Shown here one piece after another: positions 31,398 through 42,807 of a stretch of 64,000 bases of DNA. Location: NCBI RefSeq assembly GCF_001187435.1, contig NZ_LFXA01000017.1, forward strand, positions 310,001 to 374,000. The letters are read 5' to 3'. The DNA is from Streptomyces caatingaensis. GTDB lineage: Bacteria > Actinomycetota > Actinomycetes > Streptomycetales > Streptomycetaceae. The position numbers and the translations under genes are program-made. Within the stretch, counting starts at the first letter, position 1. Every line of letters begins with the position of its first letter. The notes below the pieces were generated by a model. It had not been told where the DNA came from. It did no database searches and saw only the letters and a list, made by a program, of their open reading frames with translations.

Positions 31398-31481
31398 ATG
31401 CCGTCCCTACCGGCGGCAGACCACCCCCGTAGACCAGGCCGCACCCCCAAGCGGTCGTGTGAAGGAAACCCCGTCCCGTGA
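31398..31481 (+). CDS. 27-residue upstream ORF (leader peptide) coupled to yajC
   Basis: This short ORF starts MPSLPAADHPRRPGRTP and ends CEGNPVP. It lacks a ribosome-binding site but has a near-consensus -10 box six bases before the ATG, so it should be read from a leaderless mRNA. Its TGA stop (31479-31481) overlaps the GTG start of yajC (31478-31480), the arrangement used for translational coupling. There is no hydrophobic or signal-like segment, which distinguishes it from known arrest peptides of secretion genes such as SecM. Peptide function is unknown; it may act only by controlling yajC translation. Confidence 0.5.
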   Translation: MPSLPAADHPRRPGRTPKRSCEGNPVP

Positions 31482-31960
31482 ATCTCGTGACTCTTCTGCC
31501 GTTCATCGTGCTCATCGGGGCCATGTTCCTGATGACCCGGTCGGCCAAGAACAAGCAGCGCCAGGCTGCCCAGATGCGCGACCAGATGCAGCCGGGCACC
31601 GGTGTGCGGACGATCGGCGGCATGTACGCCACCGTCAAGGAGGTCAGCGAGGACTCGGTCCTCCTCGAGGTCGCCCCCGGCGTCCACGCGATCTACGCGA
31701 AGAACGCCATTGGCGCCGTCCTCGAGGACGAGGAGTACAACCGCATCATCCACGGCATCGAGAACGCCGGCGAGGAGAGCCCGGCCGTGCCGGACGACAT
31801 CTCCTCGCTGACCGAGGCCGGTGAGGCCGCCGAGGGCGAGAAGAAGATCGACCTCGGCAAGGGCGCCGCTCCCGAGGACGCCGAGCCCCGGAAGACCGCT
31901 GACGCGGACGAGGCCGAGCCCAAGGACGGCAAGAAGGACGGCGGCTCCGACGCGAAGTAG
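31478..31960 (+). CDS. yajC: Preprotein translocase accessory subunit YajC
   Basis: YajC accompanies SecD and SecF at the Sec translocon. The 160-residue protein has an N-terminal membrane helix (LLPFIVLIGAMFLMTRSAKN), followed by the conserved QMRDQMQPGTGVRTIGGMYATV and an SEDSVLLEVAPGVHAIYAKNAIG core. The C-terminal 55 residues are a long acidic, Glu/Asp/Lys-rich tail typical of actinobacteria. The GTG start has GAAGGAAA upstream and also overlaps the stop of the leader ORF. secD follows after a strong hairpin. Confidence 0.93.
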   Translation: MNLVTLLPFIVLIGAMFLMTRSAKNKQRQAAQMRDQMQPGTGVRTIGGMYATVKEVSEDSVLLEVAPGVHAIYAKNAIGAVLEDEEYNRIIHGIENAGEESPAVPDDISSLTEAGEAAEGEKKIDLGKGAAPEDAEPRKTADADEAEPKDGKKDGGSDAK

Positions 31961-31970
31961 CCCCAATCGG

Positions 31971-32009
31971 CGGACCGTGACGCACCACCGCTCGGTGCGT
32001 CACGGTCCG
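31971..32009 (+). terminator. Strong hairpin between yajC and secD
   Basis: A perfect 16-bp stem (31971-31986 with 31994-32009) closes a seven-base loop. It should reduce read-through from yajC into secD. TAGGCT at 32019-32024 could be a -10 box for a separate secD promoter, but no clear -35 is seen. Confidence 0.75.
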
Positions 32010-32108
32010 CTGACGGTCTAGGCTCCGGCGGGGGGCACGTCCCCACAAACTTCGTGGCCGCCCGGCGAACACCTGACGCCCGGCGGTTGGACAGGGAGAA
32101 ACGACAAG

Positions 32109-33875
32109 GTGGCAGCACCGAAGAAGGGCCGCAGGTCCCCGGGCGGCCAGGGCAGGCCGGGCAGAGTCCTGGCCTTCATCCTGATCGCCATGGTGGCGCT
32201 CGTCGGGGGGATGTTCGCCTCCGGGCACACGACACCGCGACTGGGCATCGACCTCGCGGGCGGGACGAGCTTCACGCTCCAGGCGAAGAACCAGCCGGGC
32301 AAGCCCAACGCGATCACGACGACCAACATGAACACGGCCGTCGGCATCATCGAGCGCCGCGTCAACGGCCTCGGCGTGTCCGAGTCCGAGGTCCAGACGC
32401 AGGGCAAGAGCCACATCATCGTGAACATCCCCAAGGGGACGAACGCGAAGCAGGCCCGCGAGCAGGTGGGCACCACCGCCCAGCTCGCCTTCCGCCCCGT
32501 GCTCATGGCGGCCCCCGCCGGCAAGCTCCCCGAGCCCACGCCCAGCGCCTCGAACGGCAAGGACAAGGGCGACAAGGACAAGGGCGACAAGGGCAAGGAC
32601 AAGGACGACAAGAAGGGCAAGCCGTCCGGCACGCCCACGGCGTCCTCCCCGTCGGCCACCCCCTCGGGCAAGCACACCCAGGGCCGCGCCGTCACCGAGG
32701 CGCTGAAGGCCCCGCAGGCGCCCAAGCCCACCCCCACCCCGACGCCCTCCGGCGGCGCGGCCGCCGGCGACCTGCAGAAGCAGTTCGCCGCGCTCGACTG
32801 CGCCACGCCGAAGGGCCGCGCCGACGCGGCGAAGGCCGCCACCCTCGCCAAGCCGGGCGACGACGTCGTCGTCTGCGACAAGGACGGCCAGGAGAAGCTG
32901 CTCCTCGGCGCCGTGTCGATCGAGGGCGTGGACGTCACCGAGGCCAAGGCCGCCTTCGACACCCAGCGCGCCACCGGCTGGCAGGTCCAGCTGAAGTTCA
33001 ACGGCAGCGGCGCCAAGAAGTTCGCCGACGTCACCGGCAAGCTCGCGGCCAAGCCCGAGGGCCAGAACCGCTTCGCGATCGTCATGGACGGCCAGTCCGT
33101 CTCCGCCCCGCGGGTCAGCTCGGCCATCCCCGGCGGCAGCGCCGAGATCAGCGGCAACTTCACCCAGTCCAGCGCCCAGGACCTGGCCAACATCCTGTCC
33201 TACGGCGCCCTGCCGCTCTCCTTCGACATCGTCACCGAGACGACCGTCAGCGCCGCCCTCGGCGGCGAGCAGCTGCGCGCCGGCCTGATCGCCGGTGCCA
33301 TCGGCCTCGCGCTCGTGATCGTCTACCTGGTGGTCTACTACCGCGGCCTCGCGCTCGTCGCCCTCGCCAGCCTCGCGTGCTCGGCCGTCCTCACCTACAC
33401 GATCATGGTCCTGCTGGGCCCGGCCATCGGCTTCGCGCTGAACCTGCCGGCCGTCTGCGGTGCCATCGTCGCGATCGGCATCACCGCCGACTCGTTCATC
33501 GTCTACTTCGAGCGCATCCGCGACGAGATCCGCGAGGGCCGCACCCTGCGCCCGTCGGTCGAGCGCGCCTGGCCGCGCGCCCGGCGGACGATCCTCGTCT
33601 CGGACTTCGTCTCCTTCCTGGCCGCCGCGGTGCTCTTCCTCGTCACCGTCGGCAAGGTCCAGGGCTTCGCGTTCACCCTCGGACTGACCACGCTGCTCGA
33701 CGTCGTCGTGGTCTTCCTCTTCACCAAGCCGCTGATGACGCTCCTCGCCCGCCGGAGGTTCTTCGCCAACGGCCATCCCTGGTCCGGACTGGACCCCAAG
33801 CGGCTCGGCGCCAAGCCGCCGCTGCGGGCCTCCCGCCGTCGCCCCTCCGCCACCCGTGACCCGAAGGAGGCTTGA
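32109..33875 (+). CDS. secD: Protein translocase subunit SecD
   Basis: SecD with SecF uses the proton gradient to pull preproteins out of the translocon. The 588-residue protein has one N-terminal helix, the P1 head start LGIDLAGGTSFTLQAK, and about five C-terminal membrane segments including FALNLPAVCGAIVAIGITADSF, followed by VYFERIRDEIREG. A long insertion of Lys/Asp repeats (KDKGDKDKGDKGKDKDDKKG) and Pro/Thr/Ser residues interrupts the extracytoplasmic domain near residues 140-215. The GTG start follows AGGGAGAAACG. secF begins two bases after its stop. Confidence 0.96.
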   Translation: MAAPKKGRRSPGGQGRPGRVLAFILIAMVALVGGMFASGHTTPRLGIDLAGGTSFTLQAKNQPGKPNAITTTNMNTAVGIIERRVNGLGVSESEVQTQGKSHIIVNIPKGTNAKQAREQVGTTAQLAFRPVLMAAPAGKLPEPTPSASNGKDKGDKDKGDKGKDKDDKKGKPSGTPTASSPSATPSGKHTQGRAVTEALKAPQAPKPTPTPTPSGGAAAGDLQKQFAALDCATPKGRADAAKAATLAKPGDDVVVCDKDGQEKLLLGAVSIEGVDVTEAKAAFDTQRATGWQVQLKFNGSGAKKFADVTGKLAAKPEGQNRFAIVMDGQSVSAPRVSSAIPGGSAEISGNFTQSSAQDLANILSYGALPLSFDIVTETTVSAALGGEQLRAGLIAGAIGLALVIVYLVVYYRGLALVALASLACSAVLTYTIMVLLGPAIGFALNLPAVCGAIVAIGITADSFIVYFERIRDEIREGRTLRPSVERAWPRARRTILVSDFVSFLAAAVLFLVTVGKVQGFAFTLGLTTLLDVVVVFLFTKPLMTLLARRRFFANGHPWSGLDPKRLGAKPPLRASRRRPSATRDPKEA

Positions 33876-33876
33876 G

Positions 33877-34968
33877 ATGTCACGACTCGGCACCCTCGGC
33901 GCCCGGCTCTACCGAGGCGAGGTCGGCTACGACTTCGTCGCCAAGCGGAAGATCTGGTACGGCATCTCGATCCTCATCACCATCACGGCCATCGTGGGCC
34001 TGGCGGTGCGCGGCCTGAACATGGGCATCGAGTTCTCCGGCGGCGCGATCTTCAACACGGACAAGACGTCGGTCTCGGCCGAAGCGGCCAAGCAGACCGC
34101 CCAGCAGGCGTCGGGCCACACCGCGGTGGTCCAGAAGACCGGTGAGGGCAAGCTGCGCATCCAGGTCAGCGAGCTGAGCCCGGAGCAGTCCCGCACCACC
34201 CAGCAGGCCCTGGCCAAGAAGCTGGACGTCTCGCCCGACAAGATCAACACCGATATCGTCGGCCCCAGCTGGGGCGACGAGATCGCCAACAAGGCATGGA
34301 TGGGCCTCGCCATCTTCATGCTCCTCGTGGTGATCTACCTCGCCATCGCCTTCGAGTGGCGCATGGCCATCGCCGCCCTGGTCGCGCTGATCCACGACCT
34401 CACCATCACCGTGGGCATCTACGCCCTGGTCGGCTTCGAGGTCACCCCGGGCACCGTGATCGGTCTGCTCACCATCCTCGGTTACTCGCTCTACGACACC
34501 GTCGTCGTCTTCGACGGCCTGAAGGAGAGCGCCAAGGACATCACCAAGCAGACCCGCTTCACCTACAGCGAGATCGCCAACCGCAGCCTCAACGGCACCC
34601 TGGTGCGCTCCATCAACACCACGGTCGTCGCGCTGCTGCCGGTCGCCGGCCTGCTGTTCATCGGCGGCGGCTTCCTCGGCGCGGGCATGCTCAACGACAT
34701 CTCCCTCGCGCTGTTCGTCGGCCTCGCCGCCGGCGCCTACTCCTCGATCTTCATCGCCACCCCGCTGGTCGCCGACCTCAAGGAGCGCGACCCGCAGATG
34801 AAGGCCCTCACCCGCCGGGTCGAGGCCAAGCGGGCCGCCCGGTCCGCCAAGGCCGACCCCTCGCAGGACGAGCAGGAGCCGGTGGACGAGGAGCCGCAGG
34901 ACGCGCCCCCCGCGGGCGTCGTGGGCCAGCGCCGTCAGTCCGAGAGCCGCAAGGGGAAGCGCCGATGA
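33877..34968 (+). CDS. secF: Protein translocase subunit SecF
   Basis: SecF pairs with SecD in the Sec translocon. The 363-residue protein has a first helix with ISILITITAIVGLAVRG, then the signature GLNMGIEFSGGAIF. Five C-terminal helices include VALIHDLTITVGIYALVGFEV and LTILGYSLYDTVVVFDGLKE. The C-terminal 45 residues are charged (DPSQDEQEPVDEEPQD) and probably cytoplasmic. GAAGGAGG precedes the ATG, and its stop overlaps the apt start (ATGA). Confidence 0.96.
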   Translation: MSRLGTLGARLYRGEVGYDFVAKRKIWYGISILITITAIVGLAVRGLNMGIEFSGGAIFNTDKTSVSAEAAKQTAQQASGHTAVVQKTGEGKLRIQVSELSPEQSRTTQQALAKKLDVSPDKINTDIVGPSWGDEIANKAWMGLAIFMLLVVIYLAIAFEWRMAIAALVALIHDLTITVGIYALVGFEVTPGTVIGLLTILGYSLYDTVVVFDGLKESAKDITKQTRFTYSEIANRSLNGTLVRSINTTVVALLPVAGLLFIGGGFLGAGMLNDISLALFVGLAAGAYSSIFIATPLVADLKERDPQMKALTRRVEAKRAARSAKADPSQDEQEPVDEEPQDAPPAGVVGQRRQSESRKGKRR

Positions 34969-35531
34969 CCCTCCAGCACACCGAAGGCGCCGACGAGGCC
35001 CTGCGCGAGCTGCTGCTCGGCCGGATCGTCGACGTCCCCGACTACCCCAAGCCGGGCGTGGTGTTCAAGGACATCACCCCGCTGCTCGCCGACCCCGAGG
35101 CGTTCACCGCCCTCACCGAGGCGTTCGCCGCCCTGTGCGAGCGCCACCGGGTGGACAAGATCGTCGGCCTGGAGGCCCGCGGCTTCATCCTCGCCGCACC
35201 CGTCGCCGTCCGCGCCGGCATCGGCTTCGTCCCCGTCCGCAAGGCCGGCAAGCTGCCCGGCGCCACCCTGCGCCAGGCGTACGACCTGGAGTACGGCACG
35301 GCCGAGATAGAGATCCACGCCGAGGCCCTGGGCCGCGGGGAGCGCGTCCTCGTCATCGACGACGTGCTCGCCACCGGCGGCACCGCCGAGGCGTCCCTCC
35401 AGCTCATCCGCCGCGCCGGCGCCGAGGTGGCGGGCGTCGCGGTCCTGATGGAGCTGGGCTTCCTCGACGGCCGGGCGCGCCTGGCGGACGCCCTGGGCGG
35501 CGCCCCCCTCGACGCCCTGATCCGGGTCTGA
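34965..35531 (+). CDS. apt: Adenine phosphoribosyltransferase
   Basis: Apt salvages adenine to AMP using PRPP. The 188-residue protein has FKDITPLLADPEAF near residue 34, GLEARGFILAAPVA, the base-binding FVPVRKAGKLPG loop and the PRPP-binding VLVIDDVLATGGTAEAS near residue 127. Its ATG overlaps the secF stop, so it is the last gene of the secDF operon. In other actinobacteria apt also lies between secF and relA, linking nucleotide salvage and (p)ppGpp, though the functional reason is not known. A hairpin terminator follows at 35554-35584. Confidence 0.96.
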   Translation: MTLQHTEGADEALRELLLGRIVDVPDYPKPGVVFKDITPLLADPEAFTALTEAFAALCERHRVDKIVGLEARGFILAAPVAVRAGIGFVPVRKAGKLPGATLRQAYDLEYGTAEIEIHAEALGRGERVLVIDDVLATGGTAEASLQLIRRAGAEVAGVAVLMELGFLDGRARLADALGGAPLDALIRV

Positions 35532-35553
35532 CGGACGCGGAGCGGCACTCGGA

Positions 35554-35584
35554 AGCGGGCCCCGGGAGAACCCCGGGGCCCGCT
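35554..35584 (+). terminator. Terminator after apt
   Basis: A perfect 13-bp stem (35554-35566 with 35572-35584) with an AGAAC loop lies 22 bases after the apt stop. Confidence 0.8.
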
Positions 35585-35689
35585 TCGCGCGTCCTTGACG
35601 CCGCCGGGCGGGAGGCACCTTCCCGGCCCGGATCGATACCATGGCAGTCCGGACCTGATCGGGGGCCGGACCCCGCATGAGGAGTGCTC

Positions 35690-38170
<2,481 letters not shown>

Positions 38171-38174
38171 AACG

Positions 38175-38208
38175 GACGATGGCCCCGGCGAACGCCGGGG
38201 CCATCGTC
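38175..38208. terminator. Bidirectional terminator between relA and the DUF349 gene
   Basis: A perfect 15-bp stem (38175-38189 with 38194-38208) with a GAAC loop lies five bases after the relA stop and 16 bases before the end of the convergent gene. Confidence 0.8.
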
Positions 38209-38223
38209 GTCAGCCGGGCGACC

Positions 38224-39453
38224 TCAGCCGCCGAACTCCTCCAGGCCCTTCAGCGCCTGGTCCAGCAGGGCCTGCCGGCCCTCCAGCTCCTTGGCCAGCT
38301 TGTCGGCCTTGGCGTCGTTGCCCGCCGCCCGGGCCTTGGCGATCTGGTCGCGGAGCTTGTCCACCGCGTCCTGGAGCTGCCCGGTCAGACCCGCCGCGCG
38401 GGCCCGGGCCTCCGGGTTCGTCCGCCGCCACTCGGCCTCCTCGGCCTCCTGGATGGCGCGCTCCACCGCGTGCATACGGGCCTCGATCTTCGGCCGGGCG
38501 TCCCGCGGCACATGACCGATGGCCTCCCAGCGCTCGTTGACCGAACGGAACGCCGCCCGGGCCGCCTTGAGGTCGGTGACCGGCAGCAGCTTCTCCGCCT
38601 CGGCGACCAGCTCCTCCTTCAGCGCCAGATTGCCCTGCTGCTCGGCGTCGCGCTCCGCGAACACCTCGCTGCGCGCCTGGAAGAAGACGTCCTGCGCGCC
38701 GCGGAAGCGGGCCCACAGCTCGTCCTCCGCCTCGCGCTGGGCACGGCCGGCGGCCTTCCACTCGGTCATCAGGTCCCGGTACCGCGCGGCGGTCGCACCC
38801 CAGTCCGTGGACCCCGACAGCGCCTCCGCCTCGGCGACCAGCTTCTCCTTGACCTTGCGGGCCTCCTCGCGCTGCGCGTCCAGCGACGCGAAGTGCGCCT
38901 TGCGCCGCTTGGAGAACGCCGAGCGGGCGTGCGAGAAGCGGTGCCACAGCTCGTCGTCCGTCCTGCGGTCCAGCCGCGGCAGGCCCTTCCAGGTGTCGAC
39001 GAGGGCCCGCAGCCGCTCGCCGGCCGACCGCCACTGCTCACTGGCCGCCAGCTCCTCGGCCTCCGCGACGAGCGCCTCCTTGGCCGTACGGGCCTCCTCG
39101 GCCTGCTTCGCCTTGGCCGCCCTGCGCTCCTCGCGGCGCGCCTCGACGGTGGCGACCAGCTGGTCCAGCCGCTCCCGGAGCGCCTGCAGGTCGCCGACCG
39201 CGTGGTGCTCGTCCACCTGCGTGCGCAGGTGCTCGATCGCGGTCATCGCGTCCTTGGCCGACAGGTCCGTGGTCCTCACCCGGCGTTCGAGGAGGCCGAT
39301 CTCCACGACCAGGCCCTCGTACTTGCGCTCGAAGTAGGCGAGGGCCTCCTCGGGGCTCCCCGCCTGCCACGAGCCGACGACCTTCTCGCCGTCGGCGGTA
39401 CGCACGTACACCGTCCCCGTCTCATCGACGCGGCCCCACGGGTCGCTGCTCAC
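38224..39453 (-). CDS. DUF349 repeat protein
   Basis: This 409-residue all-helical protein is made of about four DUF349 repeats. Each repeat has a core like W-x-x-L/A-G-x-x-D/P-R-x-x-D-D/E-L-W-x-R-F, for example LPRLDRRTDDELWHRFSHAR, AQREAEDELWARFRGAQDVF and HVPRDARPKIEARMHAVER. Coiled-coil stretches fill the gaps. A short N-terminal part (DPWGRVDETGTVYVRTADGEKV) resembles a small beta domain. The function is unknown. The GTG start at 39453 follows GGAGGAGG. It is convergent to relA. Confidence 0.88.
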   Translation of the reverse strand: MSSDPWGRVDETGTVYVRTADGEKVVGSWQAGSPEEALAYFERKYEGLVVEIGLLERRVRTTDLSAKDAMTAIEHLRTQVDEHHAVGDLQALRERLDQLVATVEARREERRAAKAKQAEEARTAKEALVAEAEELAASEQWRSAGERLRALVDTWKGLPRLDRRTDDELWHRFSHARSAFSKRRKAHFASLDAQREEARKVKEKLVAEAEALSGSTDWGATAARYRDLMTEWKAAGRAQREAEDELWARFRGAQDVFFQARSEVFAERDAEQQGNLALKEELVAEAEKLLPVTDLKAARAAFRSVNERWEAIGHVPRDARPKIEARMHAVERAIQEAEEAEWRRTNPEARARAAGLTGQLQDAVDKLRDQIAKARAAGNDAKADKLAKELEGRQALLDQALKGLEEFGG

Positions 39454-39708
39454 AGCGCCTCCTCCACATGATGCCGGGGCCGGTTCGCGGCCCGCGCGCA
39501 TCGTCCACAGTTGTCCCGGCAGGGCCGCGCCCCGCCCGGTCCGGCGGCTTGATCCATTGACTGCCGATCGGTGCTGTCCGGGTGCCCCGCAGCCGCCGGG
39601 AGCAGGCACCCCGCACAACGCCAACATAGGCGAACGGTGGCCCGGCTGTCCGTATCCCGCGACCGAAATTTCGCCCTCCGGCCGCGGGCGCGGACAGCCG
39701 TCCGCCGC

Positions 39709-40572
39709 TCAGGACTTGCTGACCGTCGCCTTGTCGATGACGGCCGTCGCGTTGGGCGTACCGTCGGCACCGCCGCCCTGCGCACCGGCGTCCGCGATCT
39801 TCTTGAGCGTCTTCCTGCCCTCGGCGCCGATCGTGCCGAGCGGCGTGTAGTCCGGCTTGAGCGGACTGTCCTTGTAGACGAGGAAGAACTGGCTGCCGGT
39901 GGAGTGCGGCGCGGCCGTCTTCGCCATGGCGACCGTGCCCGCGGGGTAGATCTTCATGCCGGCCTTCTTCAGCTCCGGGTCCGAAGGCTCCTTCAGCACC
40001 GGGTCCTTGAGGTTCTCCTCGGCCAGTGTGTAGCCGGGCCCGCCCTGGCCGTTGCCCTGCGGGTCGCCGCACTGCAGCACGTAGATCCCCGAGCCCTCGC
40101 CGGTGAGGCGGTGGCACCTGGTGTGGTCGAAGTACCCCTGCGCGGCGAGGAAGTTGAAGGAGTTGACCGTGTGCGGGGCCTTCGCCGCGTCCATCGTGAT
40201 GTCGATGGTGCCGCAGGTGGTCTTGAGGTTCATCGCGTACGTGGCCGACTTGTCGACCGTCATCTCCGGCTCCGACTTCCACTGCTTGGTGGTGGGGGAG
40301 CCGGGGGCCGGCTTGGCGCAGGGGTCCGGGCCCTTGGTGGGGGTCGGCAGGCCGGACGGGGCGGCGTCGGCGGAGGTCCTGCCGCCGTCGTCCCCGCCGC
40401 CCAGGGCGCCGCTCGCGTAGGCGGTGGCACCGGCGGCGATCACCACGGCGAGGCCGGCCGCGATCGCCGCGTTCCGGCGCCGGGCCTTGCGGCGCGCCGC
40501 CTCGCGGCGCTGCTGCTGCCGCTCGTACTTCTCCCGGGCGAGCTGCCGCCGCCGCTGCTCGTTACTGACCAC
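39709..40572 (-). CDS. Membrane-anchored cyclophilin-type peptidyl-prolyl isomerase
   Basis: This 287-residue protein accelerates prolyl isomerisation in secreted proteins. A strongly basic cytoplasmic N-terminus (about 34 residues) precedes one membrane helix (AAIAAGLAVVIAAGATAYA), so the catalytic domain lies outside. The cyclophilin signature is visible as HTVNSFNFLAAQGYFDHTRC, the core AMAKTAAPHSTGSQFFLVYK, and LGTIGAEG near the end. The family's key Arg after FDHT is replaced by a Cys-His-Arg stretch (TRCHRL), and it has paired cysteines (TRCHRL, VLQCGDPQG), suggesting a disulphide. The GTG at 40572 has GAGGAG eight bases upstream. Confidence 0.88.
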   Translation of the reverse strand: MVSNEQRRRQLAREKYERQQQRREAARRKARRRNAAIAAGLAVVIAAGATAYASGALGGGDDGGRTSADAAPSGLPTPTKGPDPCAKPAPGSPTTKQWKSEPEMTVDKSATYAMNLKTTCGTIDITMDAAKAPHTVNSFNFLAAQGYFDHTRCHRLTGEGSGIYVLQCGDPQGNGQGGPGYTLAEENLKDPVLKEPSDPELKKAGMKIYPAGTVAMAKTAAPHSTGSQFFLVYKDSPLKPDYTPLGTIGAEGRKTLKKIADAGAQGGGADGTPNATAVIDKATVSKS

Positions 40573-40762
40573 CGGGTCGTCTCCTCGTGCTTCTCGTCGT
40601 CGCTCGTCCGTGGTGGGCCGCGTGTTGCGAGTGTGCCCGTACCGTATACGGGTTCGCGGCCGCGCACCCGCCGCCGGTAGGCTCTGAACCGGCCGGGATA
40701 CGGAAAGGGCGCGCCCGCCGGACCCCCGCCGCGTCGATACAGGCCGACATTTAAGGACGAAC

Positions 40763-41473
40763 GTGCTGATTGCCGGGTTCCCCGCCGGGGCCTGGGGGAC
40801 CAATTGTTATCTGGTCGCCCCCGCCGCGGGCGAGGAGTGCGTGATCATCGACCCGGGCCACCAGGCCGCGCCGGGAGTCGAGGAGACGCTCAGGAAGCAT
40901 CGGCTCAAGCCCGTCGCCGTCGTCCTCACCCACGGCCACATCGACCACGTCGCGTCGGTGGTGCCCGTCTGCGGCGCCCACGACGTCCCCGCCTGGATCC
41001 ACCCCGCGGACCGCTACATGATGAGCGACCCCGAGAAGGCGCTCGGCCGGTCCATCGGGGCGCAGCTCCTGGGGGAGCTGACGGTGGGGGAGCCGGACGA
41101 CCTCAGGGAGCTCTCCGATGGCAGCACGCTGGAGCTGGCAGGGCTGGAGTTCTCCGTCGCGCACGCGCCGGGCCATACCAAGGGGTCGGTGACCTTCAGG
41201 ATGCCCGAGAGCCCCGAGATCCCCTCGGTGTTCTTCTCGGGCGACCTGCTGTTCGCCGGCTCCATCGGACGCACCGACCTGCCGGGCGGTGACCACGCCG
41301 AGATGCTCGAATCGCTGGCCCGTGTCTGCCTGCCGCTCGACGACTCGACCGTGGTCCTCTCCGGCCACGGCCCCCAGACGACCATCGGCCGGGAGCGCGC
41401 CGCCAACCCGTATCTCCGCGAGGTGGCCGCCGGCCAGGGAGCCGGATCCCCGGCTCCGCGACGAGGAATGTGA
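40763..41473 (+). CDS. Metallo-beta-lactamase-fold hydrolase (glyoxalase II-like)
   Basis: This 236-residue hydrolase has the metal-binding THGHIDH motif near residue 56 and a second His in VAHAPGHTKGSV. The later Asp is in FFSGDLLFAGSIGRTD and the final His is in LSGHGPQT. All five zinc ligands of the glyoxalase II-like group are present. It begins MLIAGFPAGAWGTNCYLVA, typical of the family. The substrate is not known; hydrolysis of a thioester or similar ester is likely. The gene is linked to hisS by a GTGA overlap, an order also seen in other actinobacteria. Confidence 0.86.
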   Translation: MLIAGFPAGAWGTNCYLVAPAAGEECVIIDPGHQAAPGVEETLRKHRLKPVAVVLTHGHIDHVASVVPVCGAHDVPAWIHPADRYMMSDPEKALGRSIGAQLLGELTVGEPDDLRELSDGSTLELAGLEFSVAHAPGHTKGSVTFRMPESPEIPSVFFSGDLLFAGSIGRTDLPGGDHAEMLESLARVCLPLDDSTVVLSGHGPQTTIGRERAANPYLREVAAGQGAGSPAPRRGM

Positions 41474-42747
41474 CGAAAGCTTCCGTGAGCACCTTCAAGG
41501 CCCCCAAGGGCACCTACGACCTCCTGCCCCCCGACTCGGCGACCTACCTCGCCGTGCGCGAGGCGATCTCCGCGCCGCTCAGGCGCGCCGGCTACGGCTA
41601 CGTCGAGACGCCCGGCTTCGAGCAGGTCGAGCTGTTCTCCCGCGGCGTCGGCGAGTCCACCGACATCGTGACCAAGGAGATGTACACCCTCACCACGCGC
41701 GGCGGCGACCAGCTCGCGCTGCGCCCCGAGGGCACCGCCTCCGTGCTGCGCGCCGCGCTGGAGGCCAACCTCCACAAGGCCGGCAACCTGCCCGTCAAGC
41801 TCTGGTACTCCGGCTCGTACTACCGCTACGAGCGCCCGCAGGCCGGCCGTTACCGCCACTTCTCCCAGGTCGGCGCCGAGGCCATCGGTGCCGAGGACCC
41901 GGCGCTGGACGCCGAGTTGATCATCCTGGCCGTCGACGCCTACACGTCGCTGGGCCTGACCAACTTCCGCCTGCTGCTCAACTCGCTGGGCGACAAGGAG
42001 TGCCGTCCCGCCTACCGGGCCGCGCTCCAGGAGTTCCTGCGCGGGCTCGACCTGGACGAGGACACCCGCCGCCGCATCGAGATCAACCCGCTGCGGGTCC
42101 TCGACGACAAGCGCGAGTCCGTCCAGAGGCAGCTCGTCGGCGCCCCGATGCTGCGCGACCACCTCTGCGAGGCGTGCAAGGAGTACCACGAGCGGGTCCG
42201 CGAGCTGCTGACCGCCGCCGGCGTCGCCTTCGAGGACGACGAGAAGCTCGTCCGCGGCCTCGACTACTACACGCGCACCACCTTCGAGTTCGTCCACGAC
42301 GGCCTGGGCTCGCAGTCCGCGGTGGGCGGCGGCGGCCGCTACGACGGGCTCTCCGAGATGATCGGCGGCCCGGCGCTGCCGTCCGTCGGCTGGGCGCTCG
42401 GTGTGGACCGCACCGTGCTGGCGCTCAAGGCCGAGGGCGTCGAGCTCCAACTCCCGGCCCCCACCCAGGTGTACGCGGTGCCGCTGGGCGAGGAGGCCCG
42501 CCGGGCGCTCTTCGGCGTGGTGACCGAGCTGCGCCGGGCCGGCGTCGCCACGGACTTCGCCTTCGGCGGCAAGGGCCTCAAGAACGCCATGAAGTCGGCC
42601 AACCGCTCGGGCGCCCGCTTCGCGCTGGTCGCCGGCGAGCGGGACCTGGCCGAGGGCGTGGTGCAGCTCAAGGACCTGGAGAGCGGTGAGCAGCGGGCCG
42701 TGGCCCTCGACACCGTTGTGGGTGAAGTCCTTTCGGCCCAGGGCTGA
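41470..42747 (+). CDS. hisS: Histidyl-tRNA synthetase
   Basis: This class II synthetase charges tRNA-His. The 425-residue protein begins with FKAPKGTYDLLPPDS, has motif 2 as LPVKLWYSGSYYRYERPQ and the His-specific loops LVRGLDYYTRTTFEF and GGGGRYDGL. Motif 3 contains GWALGVDRTVLAL and the anticodon-binding domain follows. The GTG at 41470 overlaps the upstream stop, so it is probably translationally coupled. A second GTG at 41485 would start MSTFKAPKGTYD, closer to the family start; the ribosome-binding sites of both are weak, so the start remains uncertain. Confidence 0.95.
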   Translation: MTKASVSTFKAPKGTYDLLPPDSATYLAVREAISAPLRRAGYGYVETPGFEQVELFSRGVGESTDIVTKEMYTLTTRGGDQLALRPEGTASVLRAALEANLHKAGNLPVKLWYSGSYYRYERPQAGRYRHFSQVGAEAIGAEDPALDAELIILAVDAYTSLGLTNFRLLLNSLGDKECRPAYRAALQEFLRGLDLDEDTRRRIEINPLRVLDDKRESVQRQLVGAPMLRDHLCEACKEYHERVRELLTAAGVAFEDDEKLVRGLDYYTRTTFEFVHDGLGSQSAVGGGGRYDGLSEMIGGPALPSVGWALGVDRTVLALKAEGVELQLPAPTQVYAVPLGEEARRALFGVVTELRRAGVATDFAFGGKGLKNAMKSANRSGARFALVAGERDLAEGVVQLKDLESGEQRAVALDTVVGEVLSAQG

Positions 42748-42807
42748 CGCACAGGCCCCTGGTGCACAATGGGCCCGCAACGGCCTACTGATGGGATCGA
42801 CACCGTT

